DNA of 64,000 nt. It comes from Sternotherus odoratus (Eukaryota; Chordata; Testudines; Kinosternidae). A program made the position numbers and the translations under genes. Positions 1 to 44,111 of this stretch are shown in pieces (position 1 is the stretch's first letter; each line of letters opens with the position of its first letter). The notes under the pieces were generated by a model that saw only the letters and a program-made list of their open reading frames with translations, made no database searches and was not told where the DNA came from. Location of the stretch: contig JAVMKO010000006.1 in the NCBI GenBank assembly GCA_032164245.1, positions 36,296,319-36,360,318 on the forward strand, written 5' to 3'.

Positions 1-572
1 CATAGAACAAACAACCAGTCTGGGGTTTCTGCCCTGCCTTTTGACAGTCTGCCCTGAGATTGGCAATTATGGTCATGAGCCACTCCAGCCAGCATGACAC
101 ATTAACTGGGCCAAAGAGTTAGAATGATTCCATAGTCTAGTGGCTACTGTGGCATTCACTTGACAGGGGGAAGATCCCACTTCAAATGCTTTCTCCTGCT
201 CTGGAGTGGGGGCAGGGCCATTGAATGAGGGCCCCCCCACGTTCAGAATGAATACCTTCTCCACTTGACTAAACATTATAAGGGAGCGGGTCTCCCTCCC
301 CACTTAGCTGTGAACTTGCCTGAAAGGTCCAATCCAGTAAATGGCCTCCCAGTACACCTACTATATCAGGCCCCAGAACACAATTTAGGCAGCCAAACAC
401 CTATCTTCCCCTGGTTCATGGACCACAGAGAGCACTTCCCTGCATCTTGTACTTAAGCACCTGTCTGGGAGTGGGTCAGGGTTTAGCATATACTCCTCTT
501 GTCAGTGTCTCCCATTGGCTAGTTTAGGCAGCTCCCTGTCTACATGGTGGCTCTGTGGATCACATTCTAAGG
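1..572. repeat. old interspersed-repeat remnant, left part of a nest
   Basis: No gene is visible here. The stretch around 500-572 and the stretch from 2393 to about 2480 read like two halves of one older repeat of the type with recurring 'gtgcctaa' and 'ctctgtggatcaca' phrases. It has been split by the hAT element at 573-2384. The family was recognised from memory only. Confidence 0.35.
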
Positions 573-2384
573 CAGTGGTCGCCAACCTTTCGGACCTCAC
601 GGACCACTAAACTCACAATTTTGAATCCCACAGACCACTAACATGAATTTTTTTAAAAAGGTACAAACATCTATAAAATAATGATCATAAAAGTTCCATT
701 TCATTAATATGAAATGCACTTGTTCAATTATAACAAAATTATTAAAGCTTGTTTAATTATAACAAAATTATTAGTGTTATATTTGTTGCTGCTTGTTTGA
801 AATAAGTTTATGGATTCTTGGCTCCAATGACGTCACTGCAACACGGAGAGCCGTTTGTATTTCAAACCAACAGCGGTACTTGTTTTTGATTGCTGTAACA
901 GATGAGAATGTCTTCACACACAGATAGGTTGTTGCAAATGGAATCAAAATTTTGATGGCTTTTTCACTCAGCACTGGGTACTCACTTTTTACGGAGGGCC
1001 AAAAATGATGTCTTGATGAGGACGAGTGGAATTTAGCTTTGAGACTGTCGTCGGATGATAGATCGATTAGGCTTTCTTTTTCTTTCATGCTCAAATTGCT
1101 ATCTTCAATTTTCGTCGAAAATGGATCCATGACCCACATATTGCCATGTCTAGGGTCCTCTTCCTTTGGGTAATAACGGCCAAAAGATTCTGTGAGCGAC
1201 CATAAGTGCTGTTGAACAATGGTTATTACCTGTCAGTTGACATCCTCCTCTTTCATATACTCATCAAGATTCGGGAACATTTGCAGATCTTCTTCAGCCA
1301 ACCGCATTTGCCACAGCAATATTTTCTTTTGAAATGCATCCATTTTACCTCGCAGTGTGAACACGTCCGTAAGCTGTCCTTGCAAGGATGTGTTTAGCTC
1401 GTTTAACAGTGAAAAAATATCTGCCAGGTATGCAAGCTTGGTTAGCCAATCATTGTTGGACAAGAGATCTTGGAATTTCAAATTATTTTGCTGCTGGAAG
1501 AATAACTTGACTTCTTGGCGCAGGTCGAACAATCGGGTTAGTATTTTGCCCCTTGACAGCCATCTCACCTCAGCATGAAGAAGATGAGTATATTGAGAGC
1601 CCATTTCTTCACAAAGTGCCTCAAATATTCAAGAATTGAGCGCTTTGTGCCGAATTTTATTTACAATTTTAATTACATCAGAGAGTACTTTGTGCAGTTC
1701 TGGAGACATTCTTTTTGCCGCAAGTTGCTCACAATGTATAATACAATGAGTAAACAAGATGTCTGGGTGTCCAACATCTTTCATTTCTGTAACAACTCCT
1801 AAACGATGCCCGGTCATGCTTGCGGCACCGTCTGTGCATATCCCAACACATTTCTTCCATTCAATACCGTGTCTCAGGAAATAACCATTAAGTGCATCGA
1901 AAATCTCAGAGCTGGTTGTTCTACCCGTCAAATTGAGCAAACGGAGCTCTTCTTGAGCTCTCCTTGACACTCAAACCTCACAAAACAAAGGAGAACTGCC
2001 TTGTTAGTTATGTCTGTTGATTCGTCGAGTTGAATTGAATAAAACGTTGAATTTTTCACCATTTCAATCACTTGATTTTCAATATCTTCAGCCATGTCTT
2101 CAATTCTGCGCTTCACAGTGTTAGCGGACATAGGAATTACTTTAGGTTTCTGGACAGCCTGTTTCCCCAAAACCTCTTCACAGGCTTCTAACAAGCAAGG
2201 CTTAATTAATTCTTCTCCAATCGTATACGGCTTTCTACTTTTCGCGATTTGAAGTGCTATCAAATAAGAAGCCTTTACTAGGGACTTATCTTCCTAAAAA
2301 TTGCAAATAATGTCCAAATTTCTCCAGGGACCACCAAAATTTTCTCGCGGACAACCAGTGGTCCACACTGGTTGGCAACCGCTG
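573..2384 (-). mobile_element. hAT (Charlie-like) DNA transposon, nearly complete, with 8-bp target duplication
   Basis: The element is 1812 bp. Its left end starts cagtggtcgccaacc and its right end, reverse-complemented, starts cagcggttgccaacc, so it has imperfect terminal inverted repeats. It is flanked by an exact 8-bp duplication, ttctaagg, at 565-572 and 2385-2392. An 8-bp duplication plus CAG-type termini is the hAT signature. The minus strand carries a decayed transposase. Only about 120 bp separate the first recognisable transposase codons from the right terminus, so the usual N-terminal BED zinc finger has been lost. The element is inserted in an older repeat. Confidence 0.93.
777..2275 (-). 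pseudogene. decayed hAT transposase (RNase-H-like core and C-terminal dimerisation region)
   Basis: Read on the minus strand, the coding remnant starts near 2275 (upstream codons already look like K-A-S-Y-x-I-A-L) and ends at 777. A segment reading LDESTDITNKA (near 2030) carries the first catalytic Asp of the hAT fold, and CTDGAASMTG (near 1830) carries the second. EVRWLSRGK (near 1560) follows, and the C-terminal dimerisation segment ending FATTYLCVKTFSS lies near 910. The breaks are one frameshift in 1928-1970 and two in-frame TGA stops, at about 1629-1631 and 1233-1235. The first probably arose from CGA by CpG decay. The order matches ZBED5/SCAND3-like hAT transposases. It cannot make a working protein as it stands, and it is too broken to be a domesticated gene. 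Confidence 0.9.
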
Positions 2385-2732
2385 TTCTAAGGCACCCATT
2401 TCCCCATTCATTGTACAAAAACCTAGGTGTCTAATTCAGGCTTTGTGGATCACAGCAGTACACTTGTGATTTTATAGCCATCTCAATGTAAAGTCCTAGT
2501 TAAGATAAAGCACTAGTTTATGCCTTGATGTAGCTTGTGGAGATCAAGCCCAGGCAGGGAGAGGGATTAACCGGCACTAGCTATATCAAGGTATAACTCA
2601 ACTTGTCTTCACGATTTTACATCACAACAGGTATTCTCAATACAAAACCACACCTTTTTGTAGTGAAGACATAGCCTCTGAGGATTGCATAGTAGCTGGG
2701 GTTATCTGACTCTAGAGAACATTAAAGAGACA

Positions 2733-2805
2733 AGGTGGGTGAAGTAATGTATTTTATTGTACCAACTTCTGTTGGTGAGAGAGACAAGCCCTCGAGCCAC
2801 ACAGA
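2733..2805. repeat. short interspersed-repeat fragment
   Basis: The phrase 'gacaaggtgggtgaagtaatgt' followed by 'accaacttctgttggtgaga' is one I recognise as common in turtle and crocodile DNA. I cannot assign its class. It directly abuts the Harbinger-like element that starts near 2806. Confidence 0.45.
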
Positions 2806-3092
2806 GGGTATGTCTGCAATAGAACTGCTAAAGCAGCACAGCTATGGTGCTGCTGCTGTGCTGCTATAGTGTAGGCACATCCTACATTGGCAGAAGGGGT
2901 TCTTCTGTCAAAGTAATTAATCCCCCTCTCTGAGAAGCAGTAGCTAGGTTGACAGAAGAATTCACCCATTTACTTAGCCACATCTACAGGGGAAAAGAGG
3001 TTGACCTAACTATGACAGACAGGGTGCAAATTTTTTCACAGAACTCAGTGACATAGCTTTGTTTGATCTAATTTTTAAGTGTAGACCAGGCC
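2806..3092. mobile_element. Harbinger-like MITE, degraded
   Basis: The left end is gggtatgtctgcaat and the right end is gtgtagaccaggcc. These termini resemble the much better preserved element at 19479-20437. The interior has the paired phrases 'tagctaggttgacagaag' and 'aggttgacctaactatg' found in this family. No clean target duplication is visible. Confidence 0.6.
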
Positions 3093-4030
3093 TAAGGCTT
3101 CCACAGCTATTTGCTTATCTTTTGGTACATCTCCTTTTACCAGCTGAGGTAGATAAATATGTTACATTTTGTCATTTGAAACACAAGTGTTTTTACAGGA
3201 TAATGAGAGTTTACATCCCAGTGAATTATTACATCCCATAGAATGTTTTTAATTTAGTTTATAACCAATGAGCTGTGTGGCTCTCAAATGACAAATGGGT
3301 GGTGTTTTGTCTTATGCTCTGTTGGCCCATTCCATGACCTTTGAAACAGCTGATACTGAGGTTTCATTGCAACAATAAAATGGTTGTATTCATCTGTGTT
3401 GCAAGTGGTCAACATAGTCTGTCATCTTTCATCTTAAATTGTTCATTGGCTTACCCCTGTATTTTCAATGTTGCCCAAACAGTCTCTGTCATGGGACTGA
3501 TGGTAATTGGGTAGCATTCCCAGTGCTCATGGCTGCTAGGGTCACACACAGAGACAATACTAACCAGACTTTCGTTGCCCCATTTATTTTGGAGAGATTT
3601 ATATTTGAACTCCAAAAGTCTTTTGTGTGGTTAAGGTTAAATATCCTAAAAATGAACATATTCCTGGCATTAATCCACATTTTCTTATATTTAAATACTA
3701 TTCTCTCAAAACAAAGTATCAAAATGATAGATGGTTTACATTTTTATGGGGAAATAAACTCTAGGGTTAAAGTCATTACTACTTCTTAAGACAGAAGGGC
3801 TATTGCAGCCCCAGTTCTAAATATTATTTATGGGACTGCTCACAGTAAGTTTACTTTGTCTTAGGTAGAGAAAGATTTGACATGGATATTGGATCAGGTG
3901 GCACAAAATAGTGTAACACATTGTTTATTATTAAATCATGTCTGATCTATTTAAATGCCATTAAGCACATCACAAACCAGAAATAATGTTATACTCCCTG
4001 CTCTCAGATACAGACCATGCCTCGATCCTC
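3093..4030. other. intergenic, nothing recognised
   Basis: AT-rich sequence with only chance open frames. I see no conserved protein, RNA gene or repeat ends. Confidence 0.5.
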
Positions 4031-4034
4031 CCTT

Positions 4035-4310
4035 CTTCCATTCTATGCTTGATTACGGCAACCAGTTTTAATTTTCACTAACCAGGAAAGTCACCCAGAA
4101 GCTCTAGCTAGTCCAGAACGCAGCCAAGTGGTTCTGATTGGAGTAGTCCGCAGAAGCATATTGAAGTGGGCTGTGCTTCTGCGCTGGCTCCCTCTGCTGG
4201 TCGCTATTTGCAAAGCCCTAAATACCTTTGATCCAAGTTACCTTTAAAGGCTGCCTCTTCGTCTGGGCTTCCCTGCAGCCTATCCGCTCACTCGCCCTCT
4301 CGAGTCCAGC
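4035..4310 (+). repeat. L2-type LINE fragment (end of reverse-transcriptase ORF)
   Basis: Conceptual reading gives LDYGN near 4049, then an LxxVxRSI-like stretch, then LRWLPLLVAICKALN and DPSYL near 4180-4245. This is the order found at the C-terminal end of L2 and related non-LTR reverse transcriptases (LDYCN, then LHWLPVxxRIxFK, then LAPSYL). Several stops show that it is dead. It lies immediately upstream of the NEK9 CpG island. Confidence 0.7.
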
Positions 4311-4998
4311 AAGAGCTTGAAGCTGGTTGTTTCTGGCATTAGGACCGCTACTGGCCATCCAGGCCTGGTGAAGGCTCATTTAACCATGTGGCAGAAGATT
4401 TGTGGAGAAGCACGTGCCTGGCCAGGCCCCCGCACAACACCACTGGTGCCTGGCCAGGCTCCCTCGGAAGAAATCGCCTCCTCAGTGAGACGGGCGAACA
4501 GAGCCAGAGAACCCCCGGGGCCTAGGAACAAGCGATGATGGGGGAAGGAACAGCCCCGGCTCGCGGGGTAATGGAGTCCGACTCCAGCACCCCTCTGCCC
4601 CCAAACTACCCCCAGAGCTCCCCTACCCACCACAGCTGGCTTCGGTCCCCTCGAGTGCACCCCCAACCCAGCCCCACAGAGCGCTCCCCAGTCCCCACAG
4701 CACCTCCCTCGGAACCCCCCGTCCTCGCAGCCCTGCCCGGGGCGGCTCGGGCCCGGCAGGCTCCCCCCTCGTGCGGGTACCCGCCGGGTGGCGGGAGCGC
4801 GCAGGTCACGGCGGCGGCCGGAAGCGGTTCCGGGACGTGCGGGAGCCAACATGGAGCCTGTGGGGGCTGCGGGAGGCCGGTGAGGGAGGGTCCGACACAG
4901 AGCGGGCGCGCGGAGCCGCCCCAGGACTCTCGCGCCCGAGCGGGGCCGCCCCTCTCCTGCGAGCGCCCGGCCCTGCGGCGGGCCGAGCCGCCCGGGCC

Positions 4999-37809
<32,811 letters not shown>

Positions 37810-40205
37810 TCTCCTGAGCCTGCTGGGATCCATCCAACTTCACAACACACTAACTGAATGCAGAGAGCGGCTTTCCTGGCTTCAGGTCACTCGCAGATAA
37901 GGAGCGAAGGTGGAGGCTCCAGAGCAGCACCCATGTATGCTTGGTGGGAGACACCTCCTTTAGATATGATCTAAGAGTGAATTTTGAGAGGGACAGGGCC
38001 CTGAGCTCTGGGCCTTGGTCAGCTCAGTGATTATGGCAGCAGCAGCTCTTCTCTGTACCTCATCCATCAATCCTGCCCTTGAGGCAAGACAACCCTGGAC
38101 CCATCATGGTGATGGCTCCAGTAGCAGCTAGTGGCCCTTTTGTTTCACTGCTTCCTAAGAGCTGCCCTTGGGACCCCAGCATTAGTCACCGCACCTCTAG
38201 GTGAGAGAGAACCACTGAGTACGGAAGCTGGCTGAACCCTAACTTCCCACCTTCACTTCAGAGCGTGAACTCTGAGCTGCTCCCAGCCATTATGGCAGCA
38301 GACAGGGCCCTAGCTTGTGGGACAGCTCAATGCTGCTCACGGGCAAACAGTCTTGAATGGGTTTTACTCTGAGGCAGTGGGGAGATGGTGATAGAAAGCA
38401 TACCCCTGGCTTGAGGTGCAGCCTTTGGCCATACAGTTGTGTGCCCATGTCCTACAGGTGAAGTTTAAATGCTTTATTCTGAGGACGAAGCACTCAGCTA
38501 GTGCTTTCCACCCTCCAAGCACTGCAGAAACAGATGTAGTTTCCAGTTGTGGCAGAAGGAACCGCTTGAGATAGGGCTCTTGAGTTCAGACCAGCTGCTT
38601 CCTAATCAGAAAAGGTGTGTCTGGATCTCAGACTGTGGCACACTCATTACTCCAAGTGTTCGGTACCAAAGCTTCTCTTGTCATGTCTGGTTTCTCAGAG
38701 GAAGTCCATTGTTGCTCCTGGCTTTTCTTCTACTTATCCCTCACCATAGGCTGACACAGTCTCCATGCTGGTGTGGGCCTCGTCAGTATTTTTTCCCCCT
38801 CCGTTGTTTTGACAAAGTGAGAGCACAGCATGGGTCTCTGCTGCAGTGCACACAGAATGTATCTTTCCCACGGGCAGTAGATGGTTAGGCCTCAGTCTAA
38901 AGCTCACCGCTTCTCCATCTGCACCAGGTTCTCTCTTCCAAGTGTCAGGCCACTTCAAGTTCCTTAAGACTTTCCCATATCTCTAGTAAGGAATGAGATC
39001 TAGTTTTCTAAGTTGTTTAGCTAATTGATTTGGGGTGGATTTCTGGTTTGGGAAGGGCCTCTAGGGGGAAGCTAGTCCCTCACCCTTCCCCAAGGTGGGG
39101 CTTCTAGGAAGCAGAGTCCTCTCCTCCAGTGCAATGGGGTGGGGCTGTGATTTCATTAACCCTAAAACTGTCCTCATCACCGGGGTGTGTTTAATGTTGC
39201 CTTGATACTCTATTAGAGCTGTTTCACCTGCTTTAGACTTTTCTTCCCTTGTGGGGACTGTTTAAGGGTGCTAATGTCTTTCTTGATGAAATCCTCTGGC
39301 TGGGGACAGATGCCAAAGCATCCTGCCTGGAATCAGTGCTGTTAGGATCTTCTCTAGTGCCTATCACTGTAGTGTCCTAGAGCTGAATCAAATGCAGTCT
39401 ATTCTGAGAGGCAACCTGGGTAGAGTTAGACCTCAGACTCTCCTTATCATTGTAGGGTGGGAAGGAGAGAGCGAGCCACAGTGTAGGGTCTTGAATACCC
39501 GGAGTTCAAGGGTTGCTTGGTTACTCTTGGTGACTGTGCTGTCTCTTCTCCCATAATCTATTGGAGCCAGTTCTCAGGTGAGGAGTCCCTACATAAGAAT
39601 TCTGTTGCTGCAGTGGAGATGGAGTCTGTCATGTTGCAGGAGTGGCTTTGAGGAGGAGTGAAGTGCTAAGCCGAAGCAGTGTCCAATAAGCGAGCACCAA
39701 GCTGATGGGCGTCGCTCTCCTGCTATCCTCCTTCCCCAATGCTCTGCAGTTGGGGAGACTGGATTCCCCTTGAATCCAGTATCCAGTAGAGGATTCAAAT
39801 TGCTGGCAGAGGGTGTCCTGTACTCCACAATCTTTTATGTGCCTTAGCGGATTCACGCTATCCAAGTTGTGCCTATTACAGACCACTGATTTTCATGCTA
39901 GCTAGCTGTGCAACCAAAACAGTTTAAATCCAACACCATGTTTTGGGCTGGAAAGTGAAGGGCAAGCAGGCAGAAGTGCCTTTGAACAGTTTCAAAACCC
40001 TTTTTACTTCTCCCCTTTTTGCATTGCTAGCTCCATATGTCAGTCTCCTGCTAGTTTTGCTATTGAGTTGTTATAGTGGAACACAACTTATGCCTGCTCT
40101 GACACTGGCAGAATAACTAGTTTGTCATTGTCTTGCTTTGAAAGATTAAAGAGTGGAGTGGTTTGTAGTTTGTTTAAATAAATGTTTAAACTAATTCTCC
40201 GGTAT
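37810..40205 (+). other. NEK9: NEK9 3' UTR
   Basis: Inferred to run from the stop to shortly after AATAAA at 40177-40182, which is followed by a GT-rich stretch. About 2.4 kb, in line with the long 3' UTR of mammalian NEK9. It contains no recognised repeat, while repeats resume soon after its end. Confidence 0.65.
40177..40182 (+). terminator. NEK9: NEK9 polyadenylation signal
   Basis: Canonical AATAAA, with a T/G-rich stretch about 25-45 bases downstream. Confidence 0.65.
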
Positions 40206-40434
40206 GTCCTGACTCTGTGCATATTCCCACCTCCTCTCCAGGCAGAGTCTCGGCTCGGGGCAGGTTGCTTTTGGAGCCGGGTCTCCTGTGTTCTGATTCC
40301 ACCAAGAGGTGTGAGGAAAAGTGTGCATGTACTCAGTTTAGGGGAAGATTAATTGCTGTGAAAAGGTGCCAAGTTTTGCTTTACTAGGGACATCTACGTG
40401 AAAAGAGGCTCTGTGGTTAATAGATAGGAGGTTT

Positions 40435-40816
40435 AAAACGAACACAAGAATTAATAGGAAGCAGGTTTAAAACAAACACAAGAAAGTATTTTTTCCACGC
40501 AACGCACTGTCAACCTCTGGAACTCCTTGCCAGAGGGGGTTGTGAAGGCCAACACTATAACTGTGTTCAAAAGGGGGCTAGATGGATTCATGGAAGATAG
40601 GTCCATCAATGGCTATTAGCCAGGATGGGCAGGAATGGTGTCCCTAGCCTCTCTTTGCTAGAAGCTGGGATTGGGTGACAGGGCATGGATCACTTGATGA
40701 TAACCTGTCTGTTCGTTCCCTTTAGGGCATCTGCCATTGGCTACTGTCACAGGACAGGATACTGGGCTAGATGGACCTTTGGTCTGACCCAGTATGGCCG
40801 TTCTTATGTTATGTTC
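40435..40816 (+). repeat. CR1 LINE 3' end
   Basis: Well preserved: 'acaagaaagtattttttcca', 'gaactccttgccagaggggg', 'ggctattagccaggatggg', 'gatactgggctagatggacc' and finally 'gtatggccgttcttatgtta'. The TTCTTATG-type tail is the turtle style of CR1. A second, shorter copy of 'gaagcaggtttaaaacaaac' sits at the left edge. Confidence 0.88.
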
Positions 40817-40979
40817 CATGAGACACCTGGTCTCTTGATACTGCTTGTCTTCTTGAGGATGCCATGGACTCCAACGGAACAAAATCCTGGTTCTCTTAGA
40901 ATGGCTTTTACGAGAGTGTTAAGTCTCCCCCAGTTACCTATTCAGCAGTTTTAATAAGCGACACTGCTGCCAGTTCTGA

Positions 40980-41062
40980 TGAGTTATTTGCATTACCATA
41001 GCACCTAAGAGCATCAGTCATGGATCAGGGTCCCATTGTGCTGGTGCTGTAAAAACTTGATT
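40980..41062 (+). repeat. ancient SINE-like fragment
   Basis: 'agcacctaagagcatcagtc' followed by 'ggtcccattgtgctggtgct' is an old amniote SINE motif recognised from memory. Confidence 0.5.
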
Positions 41063-41750
41063 CTCCCTCACTTCTCTAGAGGTTTTAATCAGAGCCTCCT
41101 GTATTCTATGGTGACTATATGCTTACCTGAGTCTGCAGATGAACTGAAACAATAGCTCAACAAGAGCGGTGAACTGCCCATTGTTGACTCTGAAACAAAG
41201 ATGGCAAGCCAATTATCTCCTGGCATAATTCCATTGACGTCAGTGGTGTAACCACAGCAGACAATTTGGTCCACAACTGCAATGTCAGCATTAGCTATTT
41301 AATCTGCTCATCATTTTAGCAGAAACTTGCAGTGAGTGTGTTTATCCCACAATCCGAAGCAGCTTCCCAAGAGCCCCATTGTCCCCGCCAACTACCAACT
41401 TCCCCTGCTGACTTCTGTGATGCCGATCAGCATTGACACCAGCAGTCTTGAGCACATTGAAAACAGGGTGAGTATGATATAAAATTGGATTTAATATAAA
41501 CACATCACAGGCGTTACTATACTGATTTGCTTAAACTAGTTTCATGTTTAGTTCATTTTAAACATTCATTTATCCCATCGGTTCATTCCATTCTCCCCGT
41601 TTCCCCATTTTCTTGCTATTTACTCCTCTCCTGCACTCCTGTGACCTCACTGCTATCCCATAATAATAAAACCAGAAATTGAGTTAAGCCCTGTGCCCAG
41701 CCTCCCATGATCATTCTGCATGTATGCTGAACCCATGTCAGACCCTGTGT
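41063..41750. other. intergenic, nothing recognised
   Basis: No gene or repeat recognised. Confidence 0.4.
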
Positions 41751-41754
41751 ATTG

Positions 41755-41865
41755 AATATTTCTTCCTAGGCTGTAAGCTCTTCAATGCTTGCACAGCACC
41801 CAACACCACATAACTTTAATTGGGGCCTTTGAGGACTACCATAATGTCCCAAGGGAGGGAGCTTT
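41755..41865 (+). repeat. ancient SINE-like fragment
   Basis: 'ggctgtaagctcttcaatgc' then 'gcacagcacccaacacca' then 'ttggggcctttgaggactac' follows the order of an old amniote SINE. Confidence 0.5.
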
Positions 41866-42244
41866 GCCCATTTATCATAGAGCCAGGAGTCTCCTACTTC
41901 CTTGGGAGACTATTCCACACCTCAGACTATTTCCACATATCCAGCCTCTGACTAAGCCTTGTTCAATCTGGCCTGTGTATCTTCCCCAGGCTATGCTGAG
42001 TTGGAGCAGGATCACCATGGGCCTTGAAGAAAAAGCTACCAGGCTTGTGTTCATTTTCTCCTCTCCTGAATTACTTGTTCCATAGTTACTTGTTCCACAC
42101 TGCTTGTGACCCACCTGCTGGGGCTTCATTAGTACTTAACAACCTGCTACTTACATGGGGCCTAAAGACATCTGCCAGCCTGATGCTCTCCATGGAAAAC
42201 TGAGGCTGGAAAGAACCTTGCGTCTGAGTCCAAGTTCATGTATC

Positions 42245-42463
42245 CAGTGCTGGCGCTAACCAATAGGTGACCTGGCGGTAGCCTTTGGAGGGTGGTGAAC
42301 TGCCCACATCAACAGCAATTCGGCACCAGTGCTGCTCACTGATTTTGCTGTGGCAGCAGCTCAACACCATTGACTCCGCCAGTGGGAATTCGGCGGCAGC
42401 ACCTTCTCCACCTTTTTTTCTTATTCGCCGCCTAGGGCGGTAAAAAAGCTGGTGCCGCTCCTG
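42245..42463. mobile_element. hAT-type MITE with 8-bp target duplication
   Basis: 219 bp. The left end is cagtgctggcgct and the reverse-complemented right end is caggagcggcacc. It is flanked by catgtatc (42237-42244) and catgtacc (42464-42471), 7 of 8 identical. The interior has 'ggtgacctggcggtagcc' facing 'gccgcctagggcggtaa', known to me from turtle MITEs. Confidence 0.87.
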
Positions 42464-42471
42464 CATGTACC

Positions 42472-43217
42472 TGGTAAGTAATCACTTTGTAATAGTCACC
42501 CCGTTGCCTAAAGGCCCTGTCCGAGCTCCAGGAATCTTTACCATTCCACAGTTGACACTGGAACAAGCTCACTTGAGCTTAAAGATGCCTCTCCAAATAC
42601 TCAGTAAGTGGCTGGTGGTGCATAGCTCCCCTGCTACTATGAGGCTCCATCTGCAAGCTTTCTGCCCCAGTGAATTCTTGTGCTGAAGCAGCATTTTATG
42701 TGTCCACCTCCCCAGTCTGCTCTTCTGATTAGAGAGATGTCAAACATGGCCCCAAATTAAGGTTTCTGGATTTTTAAAAGCAAAAAGTTACTGACCCAAA
42801 GTCCAATAGAAACAGTCCCAGGATTTTCCTGAATTCCAGTGGAAACAAGTGAAGTAAATCCTCCCGTGGGCTATTGCAGGAGAAGCATGGAATGAGCCTG
42901 CCTGCTCTGTTTTCATTGTTCAGTTCAAAAACAATGCAGAAAATAAACAGGACAGAGCACAAAAAGCAGTTGAGAGAGGGAAGCAGTTCTAGATTCTGCC
43001 TCCAGGGGCTGTTAGAAACAGAGGGAAGGAAAGCTGTAGTTTGTACGTTGTCCTAATGTCATTTATCTTCCCCTCTCTGCAAGGAAACCACCTTCCCTGC
43101 CTTATCCAAACTACTGTATCATTCCACACAAGGCCTTTCTATGGCAGGAACAAAGAACTCTCCCACTCCCTCGATGCTTCAGGCAGGCACTTCCTTCAGC
43201 ACAGTCAGGATGTTAAC
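42472..43217. other. intergenic, nothing recognised
   Basis: No gene or repeat recognised. Confidence 0.4.
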
Positions 43218-43230
43218 ATACAAATATCAG

Positions 43231-43503
43231 GTTTTAGAGTGGTAGCCCTGTTAGTCTGTATCAGCAAAAGCATCAAGGAGTCCTTGTGGTACCTTACATT
43301 TATTGGCATGAACTTGTGTGGGTTAAAACCCACTTCATCAGATGCATGGAGTGAAAAAAACCATGAGCAAAATCTATATTATAGCACATGAATTCTTTTT
43401 TTTCCCACTCTAGGCATCTGATGAAGTGGGCTTTAGCCCACAAAAGCTTATGCCCCAATAAATGTGTTGGGCTCTAAGGTGCCACAAGAACTCCTCGTTG
43501 TTT
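43231..43503. mobile_element. Penelope-like terminal-repeat insertion, two inverted arms, 13-bp target duplication
   Basis: Flanked by an exact 13-base duplication, atacaaatatcag, at 43218-43230 and 43504-43516. The left arm (43275-43345) is the inverse of the right arm (43414-43493). Both contain 'gcatctgatgaagtggg', a short stem-loop, a poorly conserved A-rich turn, 'aataaatg' and 'ccacaagRactcct'. I associate this repeat in turtles with Penelope-like retroelements, whose terminal repeats are known to carry hammerhead ribozymes. The class assignment is from memory. Confidence 0.72.
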
Positions 43504-43516
43504 ATACAAATATCAG

Positions 43517-43934
43517 TTTGATCTCAATGGCGTAGGGGTTCAAGGCTGAGCACATGGTTGATGCCTACCTAAAGGGCTTCTTTCCATCTATGAGATCTGG
43601 ATGACCACTACCCCACACTATACTACTACATGTCAGAGGAAAGAGCCCTCAACTTTCCACCCCCACCACTTGTCCATAGCAGCTAACCATGACTCTGAGG
43701 ACCAGCCTATCCACAGTGGTTCTTCCCTTGCTGCTGTCCCACTGACACTCCCAATCCCTACACAAGGGATATCATGGTAATCTCCTGCCACTCACACCAA
43801 GACCCAGCAATCTCTTCACTCAAGAGAACTGGAAGTCCTTGTGAAGAGCTGTAGAAGGGGAAGGGACTGAAAACAGTAGCAGTAGGGTAGTGGCCTAAAC
43901 TGTCATGGACCTGTCTGCACACACTCAGGAACCA
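43517..43934. other. intergenic, nothing recognised
   Basis: Short gap between the insertion and the inferred 3' end of ZC2HC1C. Confidence 0.4.
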
Positions 43935-44111
43935 CTGGCTGAAAGTACAAACACTTTAATATTCTGTCCATGGGGCCTGAGCTCCTTACTCACTTCACAT
44001 GGGGAGATCTTAAAAGTTAGCAACCTGTTTGGGGAATGGTGAGAACACAAACTTCCTTTAGACGGAAGCCAGTTTGAGAGGGAGCTAGGGTTCACTGCTT
44101 GTATGTCATAC
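43935..44111 (-). other. ZC2HC1C: ZC2HC1C 3' UTR with polyadenylation signal
   Basis: Runs leftward from the stop codon at 44112-44114. The minus strand carries ATTAAA at 43955-43960, a common variant signal. The transcript end is inferred to lie just left of it. Confidence 0.6.

Noticed and set aside
777..2275. hAT transposase as a domesticated host gene
   Set aside because: Frameshift, two stops, intact TIRs and target duplication indicate a plain decayed transposon.
4771..4998. In-frame upstream ATG for NEK9
   Set aside because: The added residues are low-complexity and unlike any NEK9; the conserved N-terminus begins at 4999.
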